Shown: positions 7,686 to 16,330, numbered from the stretch's first letter. The stretch: 32,268 bases of DNA from Deltaproteobacteria bacterium RIFOXYD12_FULL_57_12 (GCA_001799275.1 MGTE01000059.1:5885-38152); one strand, 5' to 3'. The notes: a model not told the origin generated them from the letters alone. Program-made: numbers and translations.

Positions 7686-8105
7686 ATGATTGAAATTTCG
7701 CAAAACATCCTGATCCGGGAAGATGAACTCTCCTTTACCTTTTCCCGGAGCAGCGGCCCTGGCGGGCAAAACGTCAACAAGGTGAACACACGAGTCACCC
7801 TGCTGTTTGATGTCGAACATTCGTCCAGCCTGCCCCCCGACGCGAAGAGCCTCGTTCTCCAAAAGCTGTCCACCAGGATCAACAAGCTTGGGCAGCTGCA
7901 GGTGAGCAGCTACCGGCACCGCACCCAGTTCGCCAACCGACTCGCAACCGTGGAACGTTTTGTCGACCTGCTGCAGGAGGCGTTGCGGCAAGAGAAGCCC
8001 CGAAAGAAGACCAAGGCGTCACGGGCGTCAAGGGAGCGGCGGCTTGCTGCCAAGCTACAGCGCAGCAGATTAAAACAGTCGCGCCGAAGCGGCACCGGGG
8101 AATAG
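7686..8105 (+). CDS. arfB: ArfB (YaeJ), peptidyl-tRNA hydrolase for stalled ribosomes
   Basis: This 139-residue protein carries the release-factor GGQ motif in SSGPGGQNVNKV (GGQ at 26-28), preceded by the family's IxIxxxELSFTFSRSSG stretch. It ends in a basic tail (KKTKASRASRERR...KQSRR) that in ArfB enters the empty mRNA channel of a stalled ribosome. It rescues non-stop complexes by hydrolysing peptidyl-tRNA. I start at ATG 7686 (MIEISQNI), which matches the usual N-terminus; an upstream start at 7635 would add 17 residues unlike the family. Next gene begins 6 bases after the stop, suggesting an operon with the radical SAM and YqaA-like genes. Confidence 0.88.
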   Translation: MIEISQNILIREDELSFTFSRSSGPGGQNVNKVNTRVTLLFDVEHSSSLPPDAKSLVLQKLSTRINKLGQLQVSSYRHRTQFANRLATVERFVDLLQEALRQEKPRKKTKASRASRERRLAAKLQRSRLKQSRRSGTGE

Positions 8106-8111
8106 CGGCCC

Positions 8112-9617
8112 ATGCTCCTCATCCACCCCCCGGTTGCCAAGCCCTGCGAAGCACCGGCCGGTATCGCCAGGCTGGCTGGTGCCCTGCGCGGCAGCGGACT
8201 CCCCTGCACCCTGGTGGACGCCAATCTCGAGGCCCTCTCCTTCCTGCTGGCCAGACCGCTGACCGCCACGGATACCTGGAGCAGCCGGGCCCGCCGGCAT
8301 CTGGCGGCCAATCTCGCCGCCCTGCGTACCCCCGATCTTTATAGAAACCCGGCCCGTTACCAACGAGCCGTTGTCGACATCAACCGGCTTGTGGAACTAG
8401 CCGGCCGGCCGCACAACTGTTTGATCAGCCTGGCCAACTATCAGGAATCGGGCATCTCGCCGCAGAAAAGTACCGACCTGCTGCGCAATGCCGAACAATT
8501 TGAGAAAAACATTTATTATGACTATTTCAGCCGACGGCTGCCGGAGTTGGTGAACCAGCACCAGCCAAACCTGGTCGGCTTCTCGCTCAACTACCTGAGC
8601 CAGGCGGCCACCACCTTTGCCATGATCGGTTTTTTCAAGGCATCATATCCCGGTCTGCCGATAGTAGTCGGCGGCGGCCTTGTCACCTCCTGGCTCAGCA
8701 ACCCGGCCTGGCGCAACCCTTTTGCCGGGCTAATCGATCACCTGGTAGCCGGGCCGGGCGAGGAATCGCTCCTTAAACTGCTGGGTTCCAAGGACACGGT
8801 CGGACCCGCCCCGCCTTCCTACGACGGACTGTTGCGCACCGCCTACCTGGCGCCGGGCTTTATCCTGCCCTACGCCGCATCCTCCGGCTGCTACTGGAAC
8901 AAATGCTCCTTTTGCCCGGAAAAGGTGGAAGGCAACCCCTATTTGCCCATGCCTCCCGACCAGGTGCTTGCCGAGGTTACCGATCTTGTCGCCCGCACCA
9001 GACCGGCCCTGCTGCACTTTCTGGACAACGCAATAAGTCCGGCGCTTTTGCGGGCGCTCAGCAGGCAACCGCCAGGTATTGCCTGGTATGGTTTTGCCCG
9101 GGCAGACCGCCAGCTTACCGATGTCGATTTCTGCCGGGCGCTCCGGCAGGCCGGTTGCGTCATGCTCAAGCTGGGGCTTGAGTCGGGCGATCAGGGCGTA
9201 CTGGACGCCATGGACAAAGGCATTGATCTGGACATGGTCTCCCGGACGCTTGCGGCGCTCCGCCAGGCCGGTATCGCCACCTATGTCTATCTCCTGTTCG
9301 GCACCCCGGCCGAAGCACTCCCCGAGGCCCACCGCACCCTGGAATTCGTGTCCCGTCACAGCGCAGCCATCACCTTTCTCAACCTGGCGATCTTCAATAT
9401 GCCGGTCAACAGCCCTGAGGCGCAACATCTGTTTGTCATGGACTTCTACGAGGGCGACCTCTCCCTTTACACCGATTTCATCCACCCCAGGGGCTGGAAC
9501 CGCCATGCAGTCCGCAGCTTCCTGGATAAGGAATTCAAGCGCCACCCGAAAATAGCCGCCATCCTGCGTCGCGATCCCTTCCTGTTCACCTCGAACCACG
9601 CCCCCTTCTTCTGCTGA
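8112..9617 (+). CDS. B12-binding-type radical SAM protein of unknown substrate
   Basis: The 501-residue protein starts with a cobalamin-binding-like Rossmann region (LLIHPPVAKPCEAPAGIARLAG..., later PNLVGFSLNYLSQ and IVVGGGLV). The radical SAM core follows, with the cluster motif C-x4-C-x2-C in GCYWNKCSFC (Cys260, Cys265, Cys268). The extra residue between the first two Cys is seen in a subgroup of B12-type radical SAM proteins with GCYW..C.FC. Downstream are KLGLESGDQGVLDAMDKG and a TYVYLLFGTP motif, normal for the SAM-binding TIM barrel. The substrate cannot be named. The start at 8112 lies 6 bases after arfB, with GGGGAA about 10 bases upstream; yqaA-like follows after 4 bases. Confidence 0.82.
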   Translation: MLLIHPPVAKPCEAPAGIARLAGALRGSGLPCTLVDANLEALSFLLARPLTATDTWSSRARRHLAANLAALRTPDLYRNPARYQRAVVDINRLVELAGRPHNCLISLANYQESGISPQKSTDLLRNAEQFEKNIYYDYFSRRLPELVNQHQPNLVGFSLNYLSQAATTFAMIGFFKASYPGLPIVVGGGLVTSWLSNPAWRNPFAGLIDHLVAGPGEESLLKLLGSKDTVGPAPPSYDGLLRTAYLAPGFILPYAASSGCYWNKCSFCPEKVEGNPYLPMPPDQVLAEVTDLVARTRPALLHFLDNAISPALLRALSRQPPGIAWYGFARADRQLTDVDFCRALRQAGCVMLKLGLESGDQGVLDAMDKGIDLDMVSRTLAALRQAGIATYVYLLFGTPAEALPEAHRTLEFVSRHSAAITFLNLAIFNMPVNSPEAQHLFVMDFYEGDLSLYTDFIHPRGWNRHAVRSFLDKEFKRHPKIAAILRRDPFLFTSNHAPFFC

Positions 9618-9621
9618 TCGC

Positions 9622-10080
9622 ATGGAAGCTTTTTTCGCCAACCACGGTTATTTAATGCTCTTTCTCGTGAGCTTTCTGGCGGCCACCCTCCTGCCCCTCG
9701 GTTCGGAATGGCTGCTGGCCGCCATGCTCCTTCAGGACTTTGCTCCGTTGCCGGTAATTGCCGTTGCCACCCTCGGCAACACGCTCGGCGCCTGCACCAC
9801 CTACCTGATCGGGTTATACGGCGGCCCGTTTTTGATCAGAAAGCTCCTCAGGATTAATGAGCCTGCCCAGCAGCGGGCAGAGAGGTTTTTCCAGAAATAC
9901 GGCGTCTGGGCACTCCTTTTTTCCTGGCTGCCGGTGGTCGGCGACCCCCTTTGCCTGGCGGGCGGCTTGTTCCGCGTCCCCTTCAGTCGCTTCTCCCTGC
10001 TGGTCTTTATCGGCAAACTGGGCCGCTACGCCACCCTTGCCGTATTTGTTCTGGGCGGCATGCAGGTTATAAGCGGCTGA
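9622..10080 (+). CDS. YqaA-type small DedA/SNARE-associated membrane protein
   Basis: The 152-residue protein has about four hydrophobic segments and the YqaA/DedA hallmark pieces: FLAATLLPLGSEWLLAAML near the N-terminus, NTLGACTTYLIG, and a C-terminal half with FSWLPVVGDPLCLAGGLFR. Members of the wider DedA (VTT) superfamily are linked to lipid scrambling and envelope homeostasis; the role of YqaA proteins is not settled. It begins 4 bases after the radical SAM stop without a clear ribosome site of its own, so it is probably translated by coupling as the third gene of the arfB unit. Confidence 0.8.
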   Translation: MEAFFANHGYLMLFLVSFLAATLLPLGSEWLLAAMLLQDFAPLPVIAVATLGNTLGACTTYLIGLYGGPFLIRKLLRINEPAQQRAERFFQKYGVWALLFSWLPVVGDPLCLAGGLFRVPFSRFSLLVFIGKLGRYATLAVFVLGGMQVISG

Positions 10081-10156
10081 TGGCGGCACAGCGGGATGGC
10101 TCAATACCAGAAAATGTTCCGCTGCTGTTACCATCTGTATTTATAAGTAAAAAACA

Positions 10157-10185
10157 TGGATAATGATATTTCTCTGCTGTACAAT
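10157..10185 (+). promoter_or_regulatory. Candidate sigma-70 promoter for the ABC exporter operon
   Basis: TGGATA (10157-10162) and TACAAT (10180-10185) are 17 bases apart in the gap before the exporter genes. The leader would be about 70 bases. The match is moderate. Confidence 0.4.
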
Positions 10186-10261
10186 ACGCCCCTCAACTCC
10201 ACGCAGATACAGCCATCTGTCACAATTGGTTTACAATTTTCTTTTCAGGGGAGTATCACCT

Positions 10262-11395
10262 GTGTCCTACCCTGTCGCCCTCGCCCGCAAAAACCTGTTC
10301 CATGACCGGACCCGGTTTGCCATCACCTTGGTCGGCATTGCCTTTTCCGTGGTGTTGATCCTCGTGCAGGTCGGCGTCTATCTGGGCATGATGTACAACA
10401 CCTCCAGCATCATCGAACATACTGACGCGGATATCTGGATCACCTCCCGTAACAATCGGAACTTCGATTTTTCCATGCCTTTTCCCGAACACCGCGAGAA
10501 CCAGGCCCGGGCCGTGCCGGGTGTCGCCTGGACCAAAAAGCTGATCCTGGTCTGGTCGCTCATGAAAATCAAGGGTGGCGGCAGCGAGAACGTTGAGATG
10601 GTCGGATTCGACCCGGAAAGCGGCATCGGCGGCCCATGGGAAATGGTGCGGGGCAATGTCAGAGATGTAAAATTCCACCGGGGGGTGATCATCGATGAAT
10701 CGAGCATTGCCAAGCTGGGGGAGATGGATATCGGCGATTACCGGGAGGTGGTCAACAAGAAGGTACGGATTGTCGGAATCAGCCGCGGCGCTAGGCGGAT
10801 CACCACTGCCCCCGTCCTCTTCACCTCCTATCGGACTGCCCAGGAGCTGAATCCATGGATCGAGAGCCAGACCGTCTTTGTCCTGGTCAAGGTGGAGCCC
10901 GGCGCTGACGTACGCACGGTCCGCGACCGTCTCGAACAGGTAATGAACCTGGAGGACGTCTATACCCGGGATGAGTTCATCAGCGCAACCCGCCGCTACT
11001 GGACCTTCAGCACCGGCATGGGTATTGCCTTCGGCTTTACCATCCTGATGGGGATCATCGTCGGGGCGGTGATCGTCAGTCAAACAATCTACAGCGCCAC
11101 CATTGAGCACCTGCGGGAGTTCGGCACGTTAAAGGCCCTGGGCGCTGAGAACCGGATGGTTTACGGCATCATCCTTCAGCAGGCCCTGTTGAGCGGCATC
11201 ATCGGTTTTGCCATCGGCCTGGCTATCAACTTTGTGGTGGTCAGACTCTACAGCAACACCGGCCAGGTGATCATTCAACCCTGGCTGCTTTTTGCCGGCG
11301 ACATGGTGATTACCCTGGCCACCTGCATGGTTGCCTCGCTGATCTCGGTGCGCCGGGCCATGCAGGTTGATCCCATGGAGGTGTTCCGGGCGTGA
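10262..11395 (+). CDS. DevC-type FtsX-fold ABC exporter permease
   Basis: The 377-residue permease begins MSYPVALARKNLFHDRTRF with a first membrane helix at about residues 18-40. A large periplasmic domain (about 45-255) follows, then three C-terminal helices (about 265-290, 315-340, 350-370), ending VRRAMQVDPMEVFRA. This is the MacB/FtsX-like layout, and with the next two genes it resembles the DevCA-DevB exporters of cyanobacteria, which move lipids or small molecules through TolC. The GTG at 10262 is chosen because AGGGGAG lies 8 bases upstream and it fits the start of the first helix; longer reading to 10163 adds non-family residues. Its stop overlaps the next start by four bases. Substrate is unknown. 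Confidence 0.83.
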   Translation: MSYPVALARKNLFHDRTRFAITLVGIAFSVVLILVQVGVYLGMMYNTSSIIEHTDADIWITSRNNRNFDFSMPFPEHRENQARAVPGVAWTKKLILVWSLMKIKGGGSENVEMVGFDPESGIGGPWEMVRGNVRDVKFHRGVIIDESSIAKLGEMDIGDYREVVNKKVRIVGISRGARRITTAPVLFTSYRTAQELNPWIESQTVFVLVKVEPGADVRTVRDRLEQVMNLEDVYTRDEFISATRRYWTFSTGMGIAFGFTILMGIIVGAVIVSQTIYSATIEHLREFGTLKALGAENRMVYGIILQQALLSGIIGFAIGLAINFVVVRLYSNTGQVIIQPWLLFAGDMVITLATCMVASLISVRRAMQVDPMEVFRA

Positions 11396-12072
11396 GCGAA
11401 ACAACCGTCAACGTTACTGGTGTCTCCAAGATCTACGGCAGCCAGGCCCTGCCGATAACCGCGGTGCGGAACGCCACCTTTGCCTGTTGCGCCGGCACAG
11501 TGACCGCGATCATGGGGCCGTCCGGCAGCGGCAAGACCACCATCCTCTCCATCCTCGGCCTGCTGCTGAAGCCAAGCCAGGGCAGGGTGGCGATCATGGG
11601 TCGCGATGTCACGGACTTGGACGAACAGCGCCTGCCAGCCCTGCGACGGACCAGCATCGGCTTTATCTTCCAGTCGTTCAATCTTTTTTCGGCCTTGACC
11701 GTGCTGGAAAATGTCCTGCTTGCCCTGCAGCTCAAAAAGGTGCCGGGCAGAGAGGCAGCCAATCGCGCCATTGCGGCGCTCGAACGGGTGGAACTGGTCA
11801 AACGGTGCGGCTTTTATCCCCGCGATCTATCCGGCGGTGAAAAACAGCGGGTTTCCATTGCCCGCGCCATTGCGGCGGACGCCCCGATTATTCTGGCCGA
11901 TGAACCAACCGCCAATCTCGACTCGAAAACCGGCCTGCGGATCATCGATCTTTTATATGAACTTAGCGGCGAGCAAAACAAGACCGTGGTGGTGGTCAGC
12001 CACGATCTTCGCATTAAAGAGCATGTCAACCGGGTACTCTGGATGGAGGACGGCGTAATTCATGAAGACTAG
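11392..12072 (+). CDS. DevA/MacB-type ABC transporter ATP-binding protein
   Basis: The 226-residue ATPase has Walker A GPSGSGKTT (about 40-48), Q-loop in FIFQSFNLFSALTVLENV, the ABC signature LSGGEKQRVSIARAIA, Walker B IILADEPTANLD and a switch histidine in VVVSHD. The sequence belongs to the LolD/MacB/DevA group, which pairs with FtsX-fold permeases. Translation starts with GTG at 11392, overlapping the permease stop (GTGA), so the two are coupled. It also overlaps the membrane fusion gene by 11 bases. It powers the exporter encoded by the three genes. Confidence 0.92.
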   Translation: MSETTVNVTGVSKIYGSQALPITAVRNATFACCAGTVTAIMGPSGSGKTTILSILGLLLKPSQGRVAIMGRDVTDLDEQRLPALRRTSIGFIFQSFNLFSALTVLENVLLALQLKKVPGREAANRAIAALERVELVKRCGFYPRDLSGGEKQRVSIARAIAADAPIILADEPTANLDSKTGLRIIDLLYELSGEQNKTVVVVSHDLRIKEHVNRVLWMEDGVIHED

Positions 12073-13066
12073 ATATATCACGTTACTGGCCATGACCGGC
12101 CTGTTTCTTCTTTTCCCGCCAGATGGCTACCCTGCGGCCCCAGCGCCGCCGGCCACGAAGTCGGAAATCGTCGCGGTCTACGCCTACGGCATCGTGGAGG
12201 CGCGCCATCACTCCACCCTGAGCGCCAAGTTCCCGGGCAAGCTCGAAAAAAGCCTGGTGCAGGAAGGCGAAAAGGTCAAAAAAGGCCAACTGCTCGCCCA
12301 GTTCGAGGCCCGCGATCTGGAGGCCCAGAATAAAGTGGCGGCCACGGCGATCGAGATAGCCGCCGCCGCCCTGGCCGAGGCCGAGGCCGGCGCTCGACCG
12401 CAGGAGATTAAAGCGGCTGCCGAACAACTGGCTGAAGCGGATGCGCAACTGGCCAAGGCAAAAGCGGACTGGAAACGATACGAGCGGCTGCTTGCCGGCA
12501 AGGCCGTTGCCACCTCGGATTGGGAGCAGTACCGGCTCCGCCTCGACAGTGCCCAGGCCAATCGGAATGGTGCGCACCAGCGATTGCTGCTGCTTCAGGA
12601 AGGCACCCGGCCTGAGACGGTCGCGGTCTTGAAAAAACGGCTGCAATTGGCCAGGGCCGAGGCAGACCATAGCGCGGCCGTGCTGGACAACGCCCGGCTT
12701 ACTGCCCCCTACGACGGGGTGATCACCAGGAAGCACCGCGAAGAGGGCGAGGCCCTTGATATTGGCCAGCCGGTCATGGACATCGCCACCCTGGATGACC
12801 GCTACATCCGGGCGGAGATCGATGAGACCGATATCGGCCGGGTGCGGACGGGCCAGGCAGTGCAGATAACAGCCGACGGCTTTCCCGGACTGACCTTCGA
12901 GGGAAAGGTCATTGAGATCAAACAGCAGATGGGGCCGAAAAAACTTATCCCCACTGATCCCGCCAAGATCATCGACTACAAGGTCCTGGACCTGGAGGTC
13001 TCTTTGCCGCCAGACTGCCCCTTTCCCATCAAATTGCCGGTGAATGTTCACATTTCGCTCAAGTAA
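12062..13066 (+). CDS. DevB/HlyD-type periplasmic membrane fusion protein
   Basis: This 334-residue protein has an N-terminal signal or anchor (TLLAMTGLFLLFPPDGYPA), a biotinyl-lipoyl-like half (SAKFPGKLEKSLVQEGEKVKKGQLLAQFE), and an Ala/Glu-rich helical hairpin at about 95-210. The second lipoyl half is ARLTAPYDGVITRKHREEGEALDIGQPV. A beta-barrel part follows (RYIRAEIDETDIGRVRTGQAVQITADGFPG). It is the periplasmic adaptor of the exporter and would need an outer-membrane TolC partner, which is not in this window. The ATG at 12062 lies within the ATPase gene's last codons. Confidence 0.9.
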   Translation: MKTRYITLLAMTGLFLLFPPDGYPAAPAPPATKSEIVAVYAYGIVEARHHSTLSAKFPGKLEKSLVQEGEKVKKGQLLAQFEARDLEAQNKVAATAIEIAAAALAEAEAGARPQEIKAAAEQLAEADAQLAKAKADWKRYERLLAGKAVATSDWEQYRLRLDSAQANRNGAHQRLLLLQEGTRPETVAVLKKRLQLARAEADHSAAVLDNARLTAPYDGVITRKHREEGEALDIGQPVMDIATLDDRYIRAEIDETDIGRVRTGQAVQITADGFPGLTFEGKVIEIKQQMGPKKLIPTDPAKIIDYKVLDLEVSLPPDCPFPIKLPVNVHISLK

Positions 13067-13102
13067 GCAAAATCCCGGCCGCGCTGCCGGCAATTGATCC
13101 GC

Positions 13103-13131
13103 TTGACCCGTTCCGATTCGCCGGGTATTCT
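13103..13131 (+). promoter_or_regulatory. Candidate sigma-70 promoter for the PRPP-synthetase-like gene
   Basis: TTGACC (13103-13108) and TATTCT (13126-13131) are 17 bases apart. Transcription would start near 13138, about 70 bases before the ATG, so this gene can be expressed apart from the exporter. Confidence 0.45.
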
Positions 13132-13206
13132 CAACCCGCGGACAACTATTGCGCTCCGGACCGCGGCAGCGCACCCATATCAACTCTTTCCGCTGCTAAC
13201 GGACTT

Positions 13207-14133
13207 ATGAAGACAACCACCCGCGACAACATTGTCCTCGTTGCCAACGAGGACTCCGACGATCTGGCCCGCAAGGTGGCCGTTGCCATGGAGGTGCCCT
13301 ACACCGCCGTGCTCAGGAAACAGTTCCAGGATGGCGAGGTCTATCATGCCATCCCAGGCAAAATCGCCGGCCGCGATCTGGTCATCATCGGCAGCACCCA
13401 TGACGACCGCGCCCTGCAGGAGGTAATCGACCTCATCGACGGCTGCCACTACTGGCGGGCCGATTCAATCAACGTCATCATCCCCTACCATGGCTATTCA
13501 ACCATGGAACGGGCCAAGCCCGGCTCCGGCGAGATTCCCAAGGGCATCACCCGGACCAGACAGCTCTTCCGGGCCTGTCCGGACTTTGTCGGCTTCATCG
13601 ACCTGCACTCCGAGGCCATCCTCCATGCCCATGGGGGCAATATCCACACCAAGCACATCCAGACCGACCGTCTCATAATCGACAAGATCAGAGCCATGGG
13701 CAACGGTGATCTCGTGCTGGTCTCGCCCGATTACGGCCGCAGCAAATGGGTGGCCGGGCTGGCCAGCCGGCTGGCCATGCCGCATACCGCTGCCGACAAG
13801 GACCGGTTTGCCACGGACCGCACCCTGGTCCACCAGGTGTCCAGTGTGGTGCAGGACCGGATCGCCATTATCTGCGACGACATGATCCGCACCGGCGGCT
13901 CCATCATCCAGACCGCGGAGCGCTGCCGGCAGGCCGGCGCCCGGGATGTGATGATCATGGCCACCCATCTGGTGCTCTGCGGCAAGGCCAGGCAACAGAT
14001 CCAGGCGGCCGGCATCAAAAAAATCATCGGCGCTGATACCTATCCCGGCGTAGTGAGCGACGATCTGCTCGATGTCTACTCGGTGGCGCCGATGATCGCC
14101 GAGGAACTGATCAAGCAACTCCGGGTGGTCTGA
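13207..14133 (+). CDS. Divergent ribose-phosphate pyrophosphokinase (PRPP synthetase)-like protein
   Basis: The 308 residues align in layout with PRPP synthetase: an N-terminal Pribosyltran_N-like half (VLVANEDSDDLARKVAVAM..., FQDGEVYHAI) and a C-terminal phosphoribosyltransferase half with the PRPP loop IICDDMIRTGGSI. Several positions differ from the family: the usual RQDRK is replaced by STMERAK, the catalytic KRR loop by ADKDRFATD, and the second acidic residue of DDMIDTGGT by Arg. The DLHA..Q motif reads DLHSEAI. It may still bind PRPP or ribose 5-phosphate, but classical activity is doubtful; a paralogue with a regulatory or altered role is possible. It lies alone between the exporter operon and the riboswitch-kup unit. 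The start has no strong ribosome site. Confidence 0.75.
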   Translation: MKTTTRDNIVLVANEDSDDLARKVAVAMEVPYTAVLRKQFQDGEVYHAIPGKIAGRDLVIIGSTHDDRALQEVIDLIDGCHYWRADSINVIIPYHGYSTMERAKPGSGEIPKGITRTRQLFRACPDFVGFIDLHSEAILHAHGGNIHTKHIQTDRLIIDKIRAMGNGDLVLVSPDYGRSKWVAGLASRLAMPHTAADKDRFATDRTLVHQVSSVVQDRIAIICDDMIRTGGSIIQTAERCRQAGARDVMIMATHLVLCGKARQQIQAAGIKKIIGADTYPGVVSDDLLDVYSVAPMIAEELIKQLRVV

Positions 14134-14265
14134 AGCTGCCCGGCAAAAAAATCTTCCTGCTGATCGAAAAACGTAATATAGTGGCGGCAACCTGTCCGAC
14201 GCGGGATTTCGATATCCGGAAAACCGCGCCAGCAAAGAAGGGAAACCGAATCATCCGCATACAAT

Positions 14266-14404
14266 GTTGTAGCCGAAACGGCGCGCCCAAAACTGCGGCG
14301 CGACGTACGGGGGACCCAGAATCTGGGGCGCATTCCCGCAAGGGATAGGGTACTTCTCCTGCCCGAGCCCGTCAGCTAACCTCGTAGGCAATAAGGGAAG
14401 GGCA
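14266..14404 (+). promoter_or_regulatory. c-di-AMP riboswitch (ydaO/yuaA class) before kup
   Basis: The region carries the conserved blocks of the ydaO/yuaA RNA in order: GCCGAAAC (14272-14279), GGGGGACCC near 14309-14316, TGGGG at 14324-14328, a short hairpin TCCCGCAAGGGA, ATAGGG (14345-14350), CCCGAGCCC and GTCAGCTAACCTCGTAGGC (14371-14389), then AATAAGGGAAGGG. The first GCC and the last GGC close the main stem. This class binds cyclic di-AMP and usually lowers expression of potassium uptake and wall genes when the signal is high. The downstream gene is kup, the expected kind of target. Candidate -10 boxes are TATAGT (14177-14182) and TACAAT (14260-14265). Ends are approximate. Confidence 0.9.
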
Positions 14405-14414
14405 ACAGCACAAT

Positions 14415-14438
14415 AAACGCCAAGCGCCCGCGTTTTTT
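14415..14438 (+). terminator. Candidate expression-platform terminator of the riboswitch
   Basis: AAACGC (14415-14420) pairs with GCGTTT (14430-14435) across a nine-base loop, and six T residues end at 14438. It lies between the aptamer and the kup start, so ligand-dependent termination is likely. The stem is short, and competing pairings with the aptamer's closing stem were not folded. Confidence 0.5.
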
Positions 14439-14471
14439 GTTCCACGCTGCCCGTTGAGGAACAATACTGCA

Positions 14472-16289
14472 ATGTCCGGTCGCGATGAAGCACCGGCCAA
14501 AGGCATCATCAATGCCTTTGGACTGGTATTTGGTGATATCGGCACAAGCCCCATCTACACTCTTTCTGTCATCTTCCTGGTTCTGCCGCCGGAACGCACC
14601 AACGTCATCGGCGTTCTCTCCTGCATTATCTGGACCCTGATCCTCCTGGTGACCGTGGAGTACAGCTGGCTGGCCATGAGCCTCGGCCGGCGCGGCGAAG
14701 GCGGAACCATCGTGCTGCAAGAGACCCTGCTGCCGTTGCTCTCCTCCGGCCGCCAGGCAGCCTTTGTGACCATCCTCACCTATCTGGGCATTTCGCTGCT
14801 GGCAGGCGACGGAGTAATCACTCCGGCCATCAGTATTCTCTCGGCCGTTGAGGGGATTCTCCTGATTCCTGGTTGCGAACGGACGCCTAATTGGATTCTG
14901 GTGGGCACGGCCATTATCATCGCGGCTTTACTCTTTGCGTGGCAAAAAAAAGGCACCGACCGAGTGGCCGGTTTTTTTGGTCCCCTCATGGTGGTCTGGT
15001 TCGTGGTGCTGTCGATCTCTGGACTTGCGGCACTCTGGACTTTCCCCTCGGTACTTGCCGCCTTCTCGCCGCTCTATGCCATCAATTTTCTGGGCCACCA
15101 CGGCGTGGCCGGATTTTTTCTGCTTTCCGAGGTCACCCTCTGCGCCACCGGCGGCGAGGCCCTTTACGCCGACATGGGCCACCTCGGCCGCAGTCCCATC
15201 CGCCGGGCCTGGGCGCTGGTGATGCCGGCGCTCATCCTCTGTTACCTCGGCCAGGGTGCCTTCATCATCCTACACCCGGAGAACCGAAACATTCTCTTTG
15301 CCATGCTCCGCGACCAGGCACCGCTGCTCTACGTCCCCTTTCTGCTCCTGAGCCTGATCGCCACCATCATCGCCTCCCAGGCCATGATCAGCGGCATGTT
15401 CTCCATCGTTTACCAGGGGATTATGGCCCGCATCCTTCCCCTGCTTAAAGTCGACTTCACCTCCAAGGAGGTACGCTCCCAGATCTATATCGACGCGGTC
15501 AACTGGCTGCTGTTCGCGGCGGTCGTCATCGTCATGCTCTCCTTTGGCGAGTCCAGTCGGCTGGCTGCCGCCTACGGGCTGGCGGTAACCGGTACCATGA
15601 CGCTTACCGGCATCATGATGACCTGGATCTTCTCCCTGCGAAAACAACATGGCAAGGCCTGCCTCGCCCTGCTCGTCACCCTGGTCGACATGGTGTATCT
15701 TGGCGCCAACACCCTGAAAATCCCCCACGGCGGCTACTGGTCGCTGCTGGTGGCCGCCATTCCACTCGGCTGCATCCTGCTCTACACCAGAGGCCAGAAG
15801 CGCCTCTATAAGACCATGGCCTTCATGGACCTTGAGCCATTTCTCAAGGAATACCACAGCCACTATCGGAAAAAAAACCGCATCCAGGGCTCGGCCCTCT
15901 ATTTTACCCGCGACATCCGCCGGGTGCCGCCCTTCATGGTGCAGACCATGCTGATCAACCACATCCTGTACGACGACAACATTGTCGTCTCCATTACCCG
16001 CCTTGATGAACCTTACGGCGCAGCCGGCTCTTTCCGGGAATGTTACGATAACGGGCTCCGCCTCTTCGAGATCCGGCTCGGCTACATGCAGGTGGCGGAC
16101 ATTCCCGCGATCCTCAAGAAGGCGGGCATCCATGCGCGGACCATATTCTACGGCGTCGAGGAAATCATTACCACCAACCCCCTGTGGCGTCTGTTTGCCG
16201 CTCTCAAACGTCTCACCCCGACCTATGTCCAGTTCTACAATTTGCCCGCCGACCGCCTGCACGGGGTAATGACGCGGGTCCGCATGTAG
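14472..16289 (+). CDS. kup: Kup, potassium uptake permease
   Basis: The 605-residue protein is a KUP/HAK/KT-type potassium symporter. The family signature GLVFGDIGTSPIYTL is at about residues 16-30, and about twelve hydrophobic segments fill the first 460 residues (for example LLAGDGVITPAISILSAVEGI and GEALYADMGHLGRSPIRRAW). A soluble C-terminal domain follows. It brings K+ into the cytoplasm, probably with protons. ATG 14472 is chosen: GAGGA lies 11 bases upstream and this start fits the family; a TTG at 14454 is the alternative. Expression is likely controlled by the c-di-AMP riboswitch. The DedA gene follows after 41 bases. Confidence 0.94.
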   Translation: MSGRDEAPAKGIINAFGLVFGDIGTSPIYTLSVIFLVLPPERTNVIGVLSCIIWTLILLVTVEYSWLAMSLGRRGEGGTIVLQETLLPLLSSGRQAAFVTILTYLGISLLAGDGVITPAISILSAVEGILLIPGCERTPNWILVGTAIIIAALLFAWQKKGTDRVAGFFGPLMVVWFVVLSISGLAALWTFPSVLAAFSPLYAINFLGHHGVAGFFLLSEVTLCATGGEALYADMGHLGRSPIRRAWALVMPALILCYLGQGAFIILHPENRNILFAMLRDQAPLLYVPFLLLSLIATIIASQAMISGMFSIVYQGIMARILPLLKVDFTSKEVRSQIYIDAVNWLLFAAVVIVMLSFGESSRLAAAYGLAVTGTMTLTGIMMTWIFSLRKQHGKACLALLVTLVDMVYLGANTLKIPHGGYWSLLVAAIPLGCILLYTRGQKRLYKTMAFMDLEPFLKEYHSHYRKKNRIQGSALYFTRDIRRVPPFMVQTMLINHILYDDNIVVSITRLDEPYGAAGSFRECYDNGLRLFEIRLGYMQVADIPAILKKAGIHARTIFYGVEEIITTNPLWRLFAALKRLTPTYVQFYNLPADRLHGVMTRVRM

Positions 16290-16330
16290 GCGGGGATGCC
16301 AACCATAACCTTTTGCCCTTACGAGACCTC

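Noticed and set aside
12083-13183. 366-codon frame antisense to the membrane fusion gene
   Set aside because: Shadow of the well-supported HlyD-type gene on the plus strand.
15270-16262. 330-codon frame antisense to kup
   Set aside because: Shadow of kup, whose membrane segments and signature are clear.
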